Source: ZC4RG20 sp963702105
GTDB lineage: Bacteria; Pseudomonadota; Gammaproteobacteria; Steroidobacterales; Rariloculaceae
Direction of reading: 5' to 3'
Length of the DNA: 64,000 nucleotides
NCBI GenBank assembly: GCA_963702105.1
Contig: OY969712.1
Coordinates: 744,001 to 808,000, forward strand
The position numbers were made by a program, and so were the translations under genes. Under the pieces are notes generated by a model. That model was given only the letters and a program-made list of their open reading frames with translations. It had not been told where the DNA came from and ran no database searches. Within the stretch, counting starts at the first letter, position 1; every line of letters starts with the position of its first letter. Positions 43,855 to 53,276 of the stretch are shown here, piece by piece.

Positions 43855-44034
43855 ATGAAGAACTTCGGGTTAGGGCTGCACGCGACAATCTCGCGTCGCG
43901 CGCCAACTCATCACGAATCGCACCTCCGCCGCGCAGCCGCGCACGAAGTCGCGGTGTCCCAGATCTTCAACTCCGTCAGCGACTTGCGGACCCAAATGAC
44001 AATGGCACGAAAGCTGCTAGCGGAGCGAAATTAA
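43855..44034 (+). CDS. possible 59-aa small ORF in the IS flank
   Basis: ATG 43855 to TAA 44032-44034. The C-terminal half looks peptide-like (FNSVSDLRTQMTMARKLLAE), while the N-terminal half is His/Arg rich. Codon use (TTA, CTA, ACA) is unlike the neighbours and the start lacks a good Shine-Dalgarno. Could be a remnant of transferred DNA or chance. Nothing else is seen in 43775-44132. Confidence 0.2.
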   Translation: MKNFGLGLHATISRRAPTHHESHLRRAAAHEVAVSQIFNSVSDLRTQMTMARKLLAERN

Positions 44035-44132
44035 GGATTCCGGGAAAGGTCTCGTCTACGATACGGACGTCGGGGACGGCGTGCCGGCGGCGGCAACCGA
44101 GTCGCTTACTGCCGCTGCGCGGGGGGAGTTGC

Positions 44133-46430
44133 GTGAAACGCAAAGTCCGTGAATGGCTGTTGCTCGGTTCGACGCTGCTCGCGCCCGCGGCGGTCGCGGC
44201 TCAGGTGCCGGCCGCGTCGCTCGGCGCCGCGCACGATCTGGGGCCCGCAGCAGCCCGAGGCGTCGCGCACGGCGTCGGAATTCGCAACGTGCCGCACTCG
44301 AAGAAGGCGTTCACGATCGACGGCAAGCTCGACGATCCCGTCTGGAGCGACGCGCTCGTAGTGCCGCTGACCATCGAGACCGACCCCGCGGAGAACGTGC
44401 CGGCGCCCGTCCACACGGATGCCTTCCTCGTCCAGGACGGCTCGCGCCTGCTCATCGCGTTCGACGCGATGGACCCCGATCCGGACATGATCCGGGCCTA
44501 CCTCAGAGGCCGCGACTCGGCGTTCAACGACGATTTCGTGGGCGTCGTGCTCGATACGTTCGACGATCAACGAAGCGCGTACGAATTTTTCGCGAATGCC
44601 CTGGGCGTCCAGATGGACCTCACGAACGACGACGTGAATCGCCGCGAAGACTCCTCGTGGAACGCGATCTGGAAGTCGGCGGGCCGCATCGACGGCGAGG
44701 GCTACACGGTCGAGATGGCGATTCCGTTCAGTCAGATTCGCTTCCCGGAGGTTCACGGCAAGGAGGTCTGGGGCGTGGACCTGCTGCGTTTCTATCCGCG
44801 CAGCGACCGCATCCGCATCTCCGACAATCCGCTCGAGCGCGGCCGAAATTGTTACCTGTGCCAACTCGGAAAGGTCGAGGGCTTCGCGGGCGCCGAGTCC
44901 GGCCCGGACCTCGAGGTCGTACCTTCTCTTACGGCATCGAGGACGGCGACGCGCAGCGACGCCGCGAGCGGGCTCGAGCCCGGCCCGACGAAGACCGACG
45001 TAGGTCTCGACGTGCGTTGGGGCGTGCTCCCGAGTATGACGGCCAATCTCACCGTGAACCCGGATTTCTCGCAGGTCGAAGCCAACGTCGCGCAGCTCGA
45101 CGTCAACAACCAATTCGCCCTGTTCTTCCCCGAGACGCGGCCGTTCTTCCTCGAGGGCGCGGACTACTTCACGACGCCGATCAACGCGGTCTTCACGCGC
45201 ACGGTGGCGGACCCGGACGCGGGCGCGAAGCTCACGGGGACCTTCGGCGACGACACGTTCGGCGTTTTCGCCGCCGAGGACGCCGTTACGAACCTTCTGT
45301 TTCCCGGACCGCTCGAATCCAGCACCGATTCGCTCGCGACCTCGACGCGCGACTTCGTCGGCAGGTACCGCCGCAGCATCGGCGATTCGACGACGCTGGG
45401 CATGCTCATGACCTCGCGCACCGGGGCCGACTACTCCAACTCTGTGGCGGGCGTGGACGGGCGGTTTCGCATCGGCGACCGCCATCGCGTCACATTTCAG
45501 ACGCTGCGCTCGCACACGCGCTATCCGGCGGACGTCGCGCGTGACTTCGCTCAACCGATGGGGGACTTCGACGGGGACGCCTCGGACTTCAACTATGCCT
45601 TCAGCTCGCGGAACTGGTTCGCGAACTTCGAGGAGCGCGCGTTCACCCCGAACTTTCGAACCGACCTCGGGTTCGTGACGCAGGTCGATTACAGACAAAG
45701 GCACGTCGGCTTCAGTCACGTGTGGCAGGGCGAGAGCGCCAATTGGTGGAATCGGCTCGAGGCGGGCGTCGACGCCATGACGACGCACGAATACGACGGC
45801 CGGCTGCTCGGCTCGAACCGGCAGATCCACTTTGCCATGCAGGGTCCGCTGCAGTCCTATGTGGAGCTCGACCGGTCCGCGGGGCGGCAATATTGGGACG
45901 GCCGGCTGTTCGACCTCGACCGCTATCATCTCTGGGGACAGCTTCGTCCGCGCGGCGGCGTCAACCTGACGATGCAGCTCGATACGGGGGATCAGATCGA
46001 CTTTGCGAACTCGCGGCTCGCGAAGGAACTGCGCATTGAGCCGAGCGTCGACTGGAACGCGAACCGGCACGTGTTGGTCCGCTTGAACCAAACGGCGGAC
46101 CGGCTGAAGACGCCCGACGGGCGCAAGATTTTCGACGCGCAGCTCACGGACCTGCGGCTGACGTGGCAGTTCAACCTCCGCAGCTACGTGCGGTTCACGC
46201 TGCAGCGCCAGCTCGTGACGCGCGATCTCGCGCAGTTCACCGACCCGACGACCGAGGCGCGCTCGCTGACCGTCGGCTCGCAGTTCCTGTACTCGTACCA
46301 GGTCAATCCTCAGACCGAGCTCTTCGTCGGCTATTCGGACAGTCAGCTCGAGGGCGCACTGTGGCCGACGCTCACGCGCACGGCCAGCACTGCCTTCATG
46401 AAGTTCAGCTACGCCTGGGTCCCCAAGTAG
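44133..46430 (+). CDS. CBM9-like/DUF5916 outer-membrane protein
   Basis: 765 aa from GTG 44133 with GGGGGGAG upstream. Signal peptide ends VAAQ. The CBM9-type domain at about residues 58-250 (FTIDGKLDDPVWSDA, DFVGVVLDTFDDQR, GYTVEMAIPFSQIRFP) leads into DUF5916 (LTVNPDFSQVEANVAQLDVN, LFFPETRPFFLEGADYF), which is predicted to form a beta-barrel of about 450 residues ending WVPK. Family members are outer-membrane proteins of unknown role, sometimes linked to carbohydrate or peptide uptake. Stands alone between the IS flank and a convergent methyltransferase. Confidence 0.88.
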   Translation: MKRKVREWLLLGSTLLAPAAVAAQVPAASLGAAHDLGPAAARGVAHGVGIRNVPHSKKAFTIDGKLDDPVWSDALVVPLTIETDPAENVPAPVHTDAFLVQDGSRLLIAFDAMDPDPDMIRAYLRGRDSAFNDDFVGVVLDTFDDQRSAYEFFANALGVQMDLTNDDVNRREDSSWNAIWKSAGRIDGEGYTVEMAIPFSQIRFPEVHGKEVWGVDLLRFYPRSDRIRISDNPLERGRNCYLCQLGKVEGFAGAESGPDLEVVPSLTASRTATRSDAASGLEPGPTKTDVGLDVRWGVLPSMTANLTVNPDFSQVEANVAQLDVNNQFALFFPETRPFFLEGADYFTTPINAVFTRTVADPDAGAKLTGTFGDDTFGVFAAEDAVTNLLFPGPLESSTDSLATSTRDFVGRYRRSIGDSTTLGMLMTSRTGADYSNSVAGVDGRFRIGDRHRVTFQTLRSHTRYPADVARDFAQPMGDFDGDASDFNYAFSSRNWFANFEERAFTPNFRTDLGFVTQVDYRQRHVGFSHVWQGESANWWNRLEAGVDAMTTHEYDGRLLGSNRQIHFAMQGPLQSYVELDRSAGRQYWDGRLFDLDRYHLWGQLRPRGGVNLTMQLDTGDQIDFANSRLAKELRIEPSVDWNANRHVLVRLNQTADRLKTPDGRKIFDAQLTDLRLTWQFNLRSYVRFTLQRQLVTRDLAQFTDPTTEARSLTVGSQFLYSYQVNPQTELFVGYSDSQLEGALWPTLTRTASTAFMKFSYAWVPK

Positions 46431-46476
46431 CCGATGCTTGCGACGGGAAGGACGCCCGCGCGCCCTCGCACGCCGC

Positions 46477-47238
46477 CTATTTTTCGTCGGCCGGCTTGCG
46501 GAACTTGTACGCGAATTGATCGGTGCGCCCGCGGACCTTGGGATTGAACACGACGAGCGTGTGATCGTCCGCAGGATTGCGCAGCACGTCCGTTTCGCCG
46601 ACGAATTCGAAGCCGGCCGCGAGGACCTGCTGTTTGACCGTGGCGGGGTCGATGCGGTGCAGCGTCTCGGTATCGCGCATCCCTGATCCCGACTCGGCCG
46701 CGTGATCGATGACGACGTAGAGCCCGCCGGGTTTGAGCGCGGCGAACACGGCTTTGTTGAGGACGGCAGGGTCCGTCGGGCCCATGAACTTGTCCGGATA
46801 ATCGTGGTAGTTCTGCGAGGTGAACACGACGTCGACGGGCTCCGGCGCCGTGAGCTTCGCCGCGGGCTGCATGAGCAGCTGCACGTTGGGGTACTGGGCC
46901 GCGACGGCACGGATCTTGTCCGTGCGCTCGTCGTACTCCTTGGGCCATACCGCGTAGACGCGGCCCTGCGGCCCGACGACCTTGCTGAACACGCGCGTGA
47001 AGTAACCGCTGCCCGGAATGAGCTCGAGCACCTTCTGGCCCGGCTTGACCTCGGCGAACGTGACGAGCTCGGCGACCTTGCGGCGGCCGTCGATCTCGCG
47101 ATCCTGCGCGCGCCCCGGGTCGGCGACCGCCTTCGCCACGTAGTCCGGAATCGGCGTCGCCGCAGGCGCGACGGCGAGGGACAGCATCGCGGCGGCAAGC
47201 GTGGCAACCGCGGCAAGCACGGGAAGCGCTCGTTTCAT
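46477..47238 (-). CDS. exported class I SAM-dependent methyltransferase-like protein
   Basis: 253 aa from ATG 47238; the start is set by the signal peptide (to about VAPAAT). Motif I is VLELIPGSGYFTRVFSKVVG, followed by GRVYAVWP, DVVFTSQNYHDYP and LKPGGLYVVIDHAA. The Rossmann core is complete, yet a methyltransferase in the periplasm would lack SAM. Homologues of this kind with signal peptides are frequent in proteobacteria and Acidobacteria and unexplained. Convergent with the DUF5916 gene. Confidence 0.82.
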   Translation of the reverse strand: MKRALPVLAAVATLAAAMLSLAVAPAATPIPDYVAKAVADPGRAQDREIDGRRKVAELVTFAEVKPGQKVLELIPGSGYFTRVFSKVVGPQGRVYAVWPKEYDERTDKIRAVAAQYPNVQLLMQPAAKLTAPEPVDVVFTSQNYHDYPDKFMGPTDPAVLNKAVFAALKPGGLYVVIDHAAESGSGMRDTETLHRIDPATVKQQVLAAGFEFVGETDVLRNPADDHTLVVFNPKVRGRTDQFAYKFRKPADEK

Positions 47239-47416
47239 GGCTTCGACTCCTGTGGCGGCCGACGAGGCGCGAGCCGCCTCTGCAGCCGCGCCGCGACAGC
47301 ATTCTGCCATGAACCGCCGCCGCGGCGCCCCCGCCCCCGCTGCCGCGGGCGCCGGCGGCTCTTGGCACGAAACTTGTTGGCGCTCGAGGCAAAGACGCAT
47401 GTTCACGGAGAAGCTA

Positions 47417-48445
47417 ATGATCAAACCTACAGTAGTCATCACGGGCGCCTCGGCCGGTATCGGCCGCGCGAGCGCTATCGAATTCGCCCGCCACGGCTGG
47501 AACGTCGGGTTGATCGCCCGGGGCCGGGACGGCCTCGAAGGCGCGCGCGCCAACGTCGTCCGGGCCGGCGGCGAGGCCCTCGTGCTGCCCGCCGACACCT
47601 CGGAATTCGAGGACGTCAAGGCGGCCGCAGACCGAGCGGTGGCCGAATGGGGTGCGATCGACGTGTGGGTGAACTGCGCCATGGTCACGGTCTTCTCGCG
47701 CGTGCACGAGATGCGTCCGGAGGAATACCGGCGCGTGACGGAAGTCACCTACCTCGGCTACGTGCACGGCACCCTCGCTGCGCTCGAGCACATGCGCAAG
47801 CGCGATGAGGGAACGATCGTGCAGATAGGCTCGGCGCTCGCGTTTCACGGCATCCCGTTACAGTCGGCCTACTGCGGGGCGAAGTTTGCGATCCGGGGGT
47901 TCACGGAGTCGCTGCGCACAGAGCTCATGGAGGAGCGCAGCCGGGTGCGCGTCACGATGGTCCACATGCCGAGCGTCAACACGCCGCAGTTCCTGTGGGC
48001 CCGGAGCCGGCTCGCGCGGCGGCCTCAGCCCGTGCCGCCGATCTTTCAGCCGGAGGCCGTGGCGCCGGCGATCTTCAAGGCCGCGCTGAAGGCCCCACGC
48101 CAGCTGCTCGTCGGGCGTTCGACCGTCGAGACCGTGTTCGGCGACGCGCTGGCGCCCGGTCTGCTCGACCGCATCATGGCCAAGGCGGCCGGGAAGGGCC
48201 AAAAATCCAAGGTGCCGGCTTCGCCGAACCGCCCCGATAACCTCTTTCAGGCGGTCGACGGCGACTTTTCCACGCACGGTCCCTACGACAAGCGGGCGTC
48301 GCGGCGCGTGACGGCCGTGAATCCCGCCCACGTGCGCTGGGCCGCGGGCGGCGCACTGGCCGCACTCGCCGTTCTCGGCTTGGCCGGCGCCGGCGCGGCG
48401 AGCAGGGACCGGGACGAGGAGCGCTACGCCGCCCCGGACCGATGA
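47417..48445 (+). CDS. SDR family oxidoreductase with C-terminal membrane anchor
   Basis: 342 aa from ATG 47417 (GGAG 6 bases upstream; an in-frame ATG lies at 47399). Classical SDR: TGASAGIGRASAIEFA cofactor site, NCAM in place of NNAG, catalytic Ser in IQIGSALAF... and YCGAKFA (YxxxK). Unlike most SDRs, it has about 90 extra residues and a C-terminal hydrophobic segment (WAAGGALAALAVLGLAGAGAA). Its stop overlaps the GH15 start (ATGA). SDR-GH15 pairs are common in stress-inducible clusters of soil bacteria. Confidence 0.88.
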   Translation: MIKPTVVITGASAGIGRASAIEFARHGWNVGLIARGRDGLEGARANVVRAGGEALVLPADTSEFEDVKAAADRAVAEWGAIDVWVNCAMVTVFSRVHEMRPEEYRRVTEVTYLGYVHGTLAALEHMRKRDEGTIVQIGSALAFHGIPLQSAYCGAKFAIRGFTESLRTELMEERSRVRVTMVHMPSVNTPQFLWARSRLARRPQPVPPIFQPEAVAPAIFKAALKAPRQLLVGRSTVETVFGDALAPGLLDRIMAKAAGKGQKSKVPASPNRPDNLFQAVDGDFSTHGPYDKRASRRVTAVNPAHVRWAAGGALAALAVLGLAGAGAASRDRDEERYAAPDR

Positions 48446-50279
48446 AGTACCCGGCGATCGAACGGCTCGGCGTCATCGGGGATCGGCGCACGGCCGGGCT
48501 CGTCGCCGCCGACGGTCGCCTGTGCTGGCTTTGTTTGCCGAACTACGACAGCGCGCCCCTGTTCGGATCGCTCGTCGACGCCGAGCGGGGCGGCTTCTGG
48601 CAGATGGGGCCCGCGGACGGCCGCGACGGCGAGCATCGCTACGTCGAGCGCGCCGCGACGTTGCTGACGAGCTGGATGGCGGAGGACGCCGAGCTCGAGC
48701 TGGCCACGGTCATGCTGGACCCGGAGACGGACAGGCCCGACGCGCCGCGCACGGTCGTGCGCCGGCTCAGGTGCCTGCGCGGCGCGCCCGAGTACCGGTT
48801 CCTCTTCGAGCCGCGCAACGGCTTTGATGCAGCCCGGGTGTTGTCGGACGGCGCGGGCGTGCGCGCCGAGGCGGGCGACCGGGCGCTGCGCCTGTGGTGC
48901 TCGCGGCCCCTGGAAATCGGCCCGGGCCGCGCCGAGCGCATCGAGCGCCTGACCTCGGGCCAGGAGCTCTGGGCGGTGCTGGCGCTCGGAGCTGCGGACG
49001 AAGCGGGAGAGTGGTCGGTCGAACGTGCGCGCGCCGCCGTCGCCGTCGCCGAGGCCTTCTGGAAGGATTGGGCCTCGAGCCTGCGCTACGAGGGCCCGCG
49101 GCGCGGGAACGTCCTTCGCTCGGCCATGACGATTCATTTGCTGAGCTACGCACCGACGGGCGCGCTCGTCGCGGCGCCGACGACTTCGCTGCCCGAGCGG
49201 AATCGGCGGCCACCGCAATTACGACTATCGCTACGCCTGGATTCGGGACGTGTCGCTCGCGACGACGGTCCTCTCGCTCGTGGGCGACCTCGAGGCGACC
49301 GAGCGCTATATGGACTGGCTTGCCGGTCTCGGCTCCTCGACCGAGCAGCCGCTGCAGGTGATCTACCACGTTGACGGCCGCACCGACCTCCGCCAGCACG
49401 AGTGCGAAAGGCTCGAGGGCTATCGAGGCTCGCGCCCGGTGCGCATAGGCAACCACGCGTATGCGCAGCACCAGATCGGCAGCTTGGGCTACCTCACCGA
49501 CTCGGCCTGGCTGTATCTCGTGCTCGGCGGCCGGTGGAAACCCGAGTTTTCGGCGCTGGTTCGGAGGCTTGCCGACTACGTCGCCGGGCATTGGCGCGAG
49601 CCCGGTAACGGCATCTGGGAGCTTTCCGAAAGGCGTCACTACGTCTGCGACAAGATCATGAGCTGGGTCACGCTCGACCGCGCGTGCAGGATTGCAAACA
49701 AGGCCGGCGCCGCAGCGGACGCTGCGCCCGACGTTCGAGCGCTGGCGCCGCGAAATGGACGCGATTCGCGCCGAGATCATGGACCAGGGCTGGAGCGAGT
49801 CGCTGCAGGCGTTCCGCCAGCGCTACGACGCGGAGGCACTCGACGCCTCGGCGCTCTTGGCCGTGACGATGGGCTTTCTGCCCGCCGAGCACCCGCGAAT
49901 GCGCGCCACGATCGAGCGTATCGACGAGCGTCTGCGCCGCGGCGATCTCGTGTTCCGCTTCGACCCGAAAGCCTTGCCGAAGCCGTCGAAGCTGCCCATG
50001 GGCGAGGCCGAAGGCGCGTTCTTGCCCGCCACGTGCTGGCATGCGGCGGCCTGTGCCCTGCTCGGGCGGCGGGAGGAAGCCCGCGCGCTGCTCGACCGTG
50101 TAGAGGGGCTCGCCGACGGGCTCGGGCTTCTGGCGGAGGAGGCCGACCCCGCCTCGGGCGTTCAGCTCGGCAACTATCCGATGATCTTCTCCCACGCGGA
50201 GTACGTTCGCGCCGTCCTCGTATACGGGAAAGGCCGCCCGGGCGCGGACGCAATCGAGTCCGGCCGGAAAGAGGCGTAA
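48442..50279 (+). pseudogene. GH15 glucoamylase/trehalase-like protein with two frameshifts
   Basis: Frames are lost near 49195-49200 (after TTSLPE) and near 49727-49733 (after AAADAAP). In each case deleting one base rejoins conserved sequence: TTSLPE to GIGGHRNYDYRYAWIRDVSL, and ADAAP to TFERWRREMDAIRAEI. The repaired protein is about 612 residues, the normal COG3387 length, starting YPAIERLGVIGDRRTAGLVA and containing EGAFLPATCWHAAACALLGR near the end. The enzyme would hydrolyse terminal alpha-glucosyl bonds (glucan or trehalose) in the cytoplasm. Overlaps the SDR gene by 4 bases. Full coverage in three frames suggests sequence error or very fresh mutation. Confidence 0.88.
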
Positions 50280-50324
50280 TCGCGCCGTCGTGCCGGGCTT
50301 TCGCGTACTTCGGAAAACCATTAT

Positions 50325-50346
50325 GGATATCTCTATCCAGATATCC
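50325..50346. promoter_or_regulatory. palindromic operator GGATATCT-N6-AGATATCC
   Basis: Perfect 8-bp inverted repeat with 6-bp spacer, 13 bases before the Rrf2 gene ATG. Rrf2 proteins bind such dyads and typically autorepress, so this is the likely operator for the regulator and the downstream haem protein. Confidence 0.7.
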
Positions 50347-50358
50347 TAAAGTCCGATC

Positions 50359-50787
50359 ATGCTGTCCAGAACCGCCGAATACGCGCTCCGCGCCATGATC
50401 GTGCTGGCGGCCTCCGCCCCGGCCCTTACGGCGCAGGAGATCGCCGGGCGCTCGAAGATTCCGCCCGACTATCTGGCGAAGATCCTGCGGCTGCTGGTGC
50501 GCGCAGGGCTCGTGAACGCGCGCCGGGGCCGCGGCGGAGGATTTCGGATCAGCCGGTCGGCCGAGCACATGACAGTGCTCGACGTCGTGGACGCCGTCGA
50601 TCCTCTCGAGCGCATCGAGGTCTGTCCGCTCGGTCTCGCCGCGCACCAGCGGCAGCTCTGTCCGCTGCACCGCAAGATCGACGAGGCCATCCGGCTCGCG
50701 CGCGATGCCTTCGCCGCGACGACCCTGGCCTCCCTGTCGCAGGAGCAGCCGGTCTTCATCGAAGGGGAGAACGATGCCGTCGCATAG
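50359..50787 (+). CDS. Rrf2 family transcriptional regulator
   Basis: 142 aa. MLSRTAEYALRAMIVLA is the Rrf2 start; the winged helix has TAQEIAGRSKIPPDYLAKIL and GLVNARRGRGGGFRIS. Two cysteines (EVCPLG and QLCPLH, 11 residues apart) could be part of an Fe-S site, although the classical three-Cys NsrR/IscR set is incomplete. Likely senses NO, iron or redox. Overlaps the next gene's start by 14 bases, so both are one transcript under the 50325-50346 operator. Confidence 0.88.
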   Translation: MLSRTAEYALRAMIVLAASAPALTAQEIAGRSKIPPDYLAKILRLLVRAGLVNARRGRGGGFRISRSAEHMTVLDVVDAVDPLERIEVCPLGLAAHQRQLCPLHRKIDEAIRLARDAFAATTLASLSQEQPVFIEGENDAVA

Positions 50788-52063
50788 TCTTGGTAGTTTT
50801 CGCCGGTTCGGCGCCCTGGCCCTCGCGGCAGTGTTGGCCGCGCCGTTCGCCGTCGAGGCCGGCGGCATGGATCCGAACTACGTCGTGCCGATCGATCATC
50901 CGGCCATCGACTATCTCAAGGCCAAGACCGACGACCCGATCGTGCGGCTCGCACGCCGGCTGAAGAGCGGGGATCTGAAGCTCGCCTACGATCAGGACGG
51001 TTTCGGCTATCTCGAGTCGGTGCTCGCGGCGCTCGGCATCTCGCGCGACTCGCAGATGCTCGTGTTCTCGAAGACGAGCTTTCAGCGCGAGCACATCGGC
51101 CCGGATACGCCCCGCGCGCTCTATTTCAACGACGAGGTCGCTGTCGGCTTCGTGCAGGGCGGCCCGATGCTCGAGTTCGCGGCGCTCGATCCCAAGGAGG
51201 GGACGCGGTTTTATACGCTGAACAACGTCAAGCCCCGCGATCTGCCGGTCTTCGCTTCTAACGGCCTGACCTGCGTGCAGTGTCACGACTCGACGCCGAC
51301 GCTGGGCGTGCCGGGTGCGCTCGTGCGTTCCGTTGTGCCCGATTATCAAGGGACGCCGATCTCGGAAGCACCGTCCTACATCATCGATCACCGCAGCCCC
51401 ATCGAGGATCGCTGGGGCGGGTGGTACGTGACGGGCAGCACGGGAGACGTGCGGCATCTCGGCAACGCGGTGGCGGAGAGCCAGGCCAACTACTCTGACC
51501 TGGATCGCCGGCCGCCGATGAACGACCTCAAGGGCGTCATCGACACGAGCCGCTACCTCGAGCCGACGAGCGATGTCGTTGCGCTCATGACGCTCGAGCA
51601 TCAGGCCCGCATGTGGGACATGCTGACGCGGCTCGGATGGGATGCGCGCATCGCTGCCGCGGACGGCAAGCCGTTGGACGAGGGCGAGATCGAGGATCTG
51701 CTCGAGTACATGCTGTTTACACACGAGGCGAAGCTCAAGGCGCCGATCACGGGCAGCTCCGGCTTCGAGCAGTCCTTCGAGAAGCGCGGTCCGCGCGATT
51801 CCCAGGGACGCTCGCTGCGCGATTTCGACCTGAAGACGCGCATGTTCAAGTACCCGCTGAGCTACATGATCTACTCGGAGGCGTTCGACGCCCTGCCGCA
51901 GCCCGTGCTCGACCGCGTGTACCGGCGCCTGTACGAGATTCTGACGGGCCGCGACCGGAGTCCGGATTACGCGCGGCTCGCGGCGCCCGATCGCAAGGCG
52001 ATTCTCGAAATCCTCGTCGAGACGAAAAAGGGACTGCCTGCGTACTTCAATGCCGGAAGCTGA
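50774..52063 (+). CDS. exported one-haem cytochrome-like protein
   Basis: 429 aa from ATG 50774 (AAGGGGAGA upstream). Signal peptide to about VEAGG. One c-type haem motif, CVQCH, at about residue 165. The remainder (YVVPIDHPAIDYLKAKTDDP, LVFSKTSFQREHIGPDTPRA, ALYFNDEVAVGFVQGG) is a recurring exported family in proteobacteria whose role is unknown to me. Translationally coupled to the Rrf2 regulator, pointing to a redox or nitrosative response. Its 3' end overlaps the convergent S41 gene by 17 bases. Confidence 0.78.
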   Translation: MPSHSLGSFRRFGALALAAVLAAPFAVEAGGMDPNYVVPIDHPAIDYLKAKTDDPIVRLARRLKSGDLKLAYDQDGFGYLESVLAALGISRDSQMLVFSKTSFQREHIGPDTPRALYFNDEVAVGFVQGGPMLEFAALDPKEGTRFYTLNNVKPRDLPVFASNGLTCVQCHDSTPTLGVPGALVRSVVPDYQGTPISEAPSYIIDHRSPIEDRWGGWYVTGSTGDVRHLGNAVAESQANYSDLDRRPPMNDLKGVIDTSRYLEPTSDVVALMTLEHQARMWDMLTRLGWDARIAAADGKPLDEGEIEDLLEYMLFTHEAKLKAPITGSSGFEQSFEKRGPRDSQGRSLRDFDLKTRMFKYPLSYMIYSEAFDALPQPVLDRVYRRLYEILTGRDRSPDYARLAAPDRKAILEILVETKKGLPAYFNAGS

Positions 52064-53087
52064 CGTGGCGTCGGGCGCTTACGTCGCGGGCGGCGAGATC
52101 GAGCGCGACGGCAAGCGCCTTGGCTGCGGGCGCCGGCACGTCCGGGATTACGCCCGTGCCCTCCCAGTTCGTCCCCGTCACGGGATTGACGGCTCGCGCG
52201 AACGGCACCTCGAGGGAGAAGCGCGCATCGAGACGCTCGCCGCGGGTCATGTGCGCGCCGCCCGCGGTCCTCTCGCCGACGACCTTGGCGCGGCCTTGCG
52301 CCTTGAGGTCGTAGGCGAACTCCTCGGCCGCCGAAAAGCTGCGCGCCGAGGTCAGCACATAGACGGGCGTCTCGGCGAAGCGCTTGCCGGGAAGGTAGGG
52401 AAGCGTCCAATACTGCGTCGTCTCGCCGCTCGCCCGGCTCCAGACGTTGTTCAGGTGAGTCGGCCGCTCGAACAGATACGAGCACAGGAGCGCGACCATG
52501 CGCGGATCGCCGCCGCCGTTGTCGCGCAGGTCGAAGACGAGCGCATCGACGTTCTGCATGAAGGTCATGGCCGCGGCTGCCGTGGGGCCCGCGTGCTCTG
52601 GGTTCGCGAACCGGTCGAACTTCAGGTAGCCGAAGTTGCCGGGCAGGACCTCGACGCGAGCGAAGCCGTGGTTGCTCCGTTCCATGCGTTCACGATGCCG
52701 CGCGACCGCTTCCGCGTCGGGTTCGCCGAGGAGCTTCGCCACGGGCACGGGGCTGAAGCGCAGCGCGAGATGGGCGTCGCCGCTCGCATCCTTTAGGTGG
52801 CGCGTCACGCGCGCGGCGAACTCGGTGCCGTCCGTCACCGCGTCGTAGGCGCCGCGATCGCGGTGCCGCGCCAGCGATTCGACGAGGCGCACGGCCGTCG
52901 CGGGGAACACGTAGAGTGACTGAAGCCGCGCGGCGACGGCGTCGAGGACGGCTGCGCGCACGGCCGCGTCGATCGAGAAGCCGCTGCGGGCGAGCCGGTC
53001 GGGCGGTTGCGAGCGGGCCGGCGGCGTGCCGACGACGCCGACGAGGCTCATGAGCACTACGAGGGATCGGCGGCCTGCGCTTCGCAT
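52047..53087 (-). CDS. S41 family peptidase, exported
   Basis: 346 aa from ATG 53087 (GCGGAGAAG upstream). Signal peptide ends ARSQ. N-terminal helical region (AVLDAVAARLQSLYVFP), then the tail-specific protease core: GYLKFDRFANPE, DALVFDLRDNGGGDPRMV, and YVLTSARSFSAAEEFAYDL with the nucleophilic Ser. No PDZ domain is visible, so it is the IRBP-like class. Degrades or trims periplasmic peptides. Confidence 0.88.
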   Translation of the reverse strand: MRSAGRRSLVVLMSLVGVVGTPPARSQPPDRLARSGFSIDAAVRAAVLDAVAARLQSLYVFPATAVRLVESLARHRDRGAYDAVTDGTEFAARVTRHLKDASGDAHLALRFSPVPVAKLLGEPDAEAVARHRERMERSNHGFARVEVLPGNFGYLKFDRFANPEHAGPTAAAAMTFMQNVDALVFDLRDNGGGDPRMVALLCSYLFERPTHLNNVWSRASGETTQYWTLPYLPGKRFAETPVYVLTSARSFSAAEEFAYDLKAQGRAKVVGERTAGGAHMTRGERLDARFSLEVPFARAVNPVTGTNWEGTGVIPDVPAPAAKALAVALDLAARDVSARRHVSFRH

Positions 53088-53276
53088 CGTACTTCTCCGC
53101 AAGAAGGGACTCGCTCGATGGTATTGCAAACCTCGATGCCGGGGGTATCCGCCCGACCGTATAGGTACGCGGCCGCCTGCGACCGGCCGAGCTCCTTTGG
53201 TCTATGCTCACGAGATGCCCTCGCGAGGCCCTATGTCATGACCGGGCCCGCGCGCCGGGCCTGGCAGCACGCGGTC

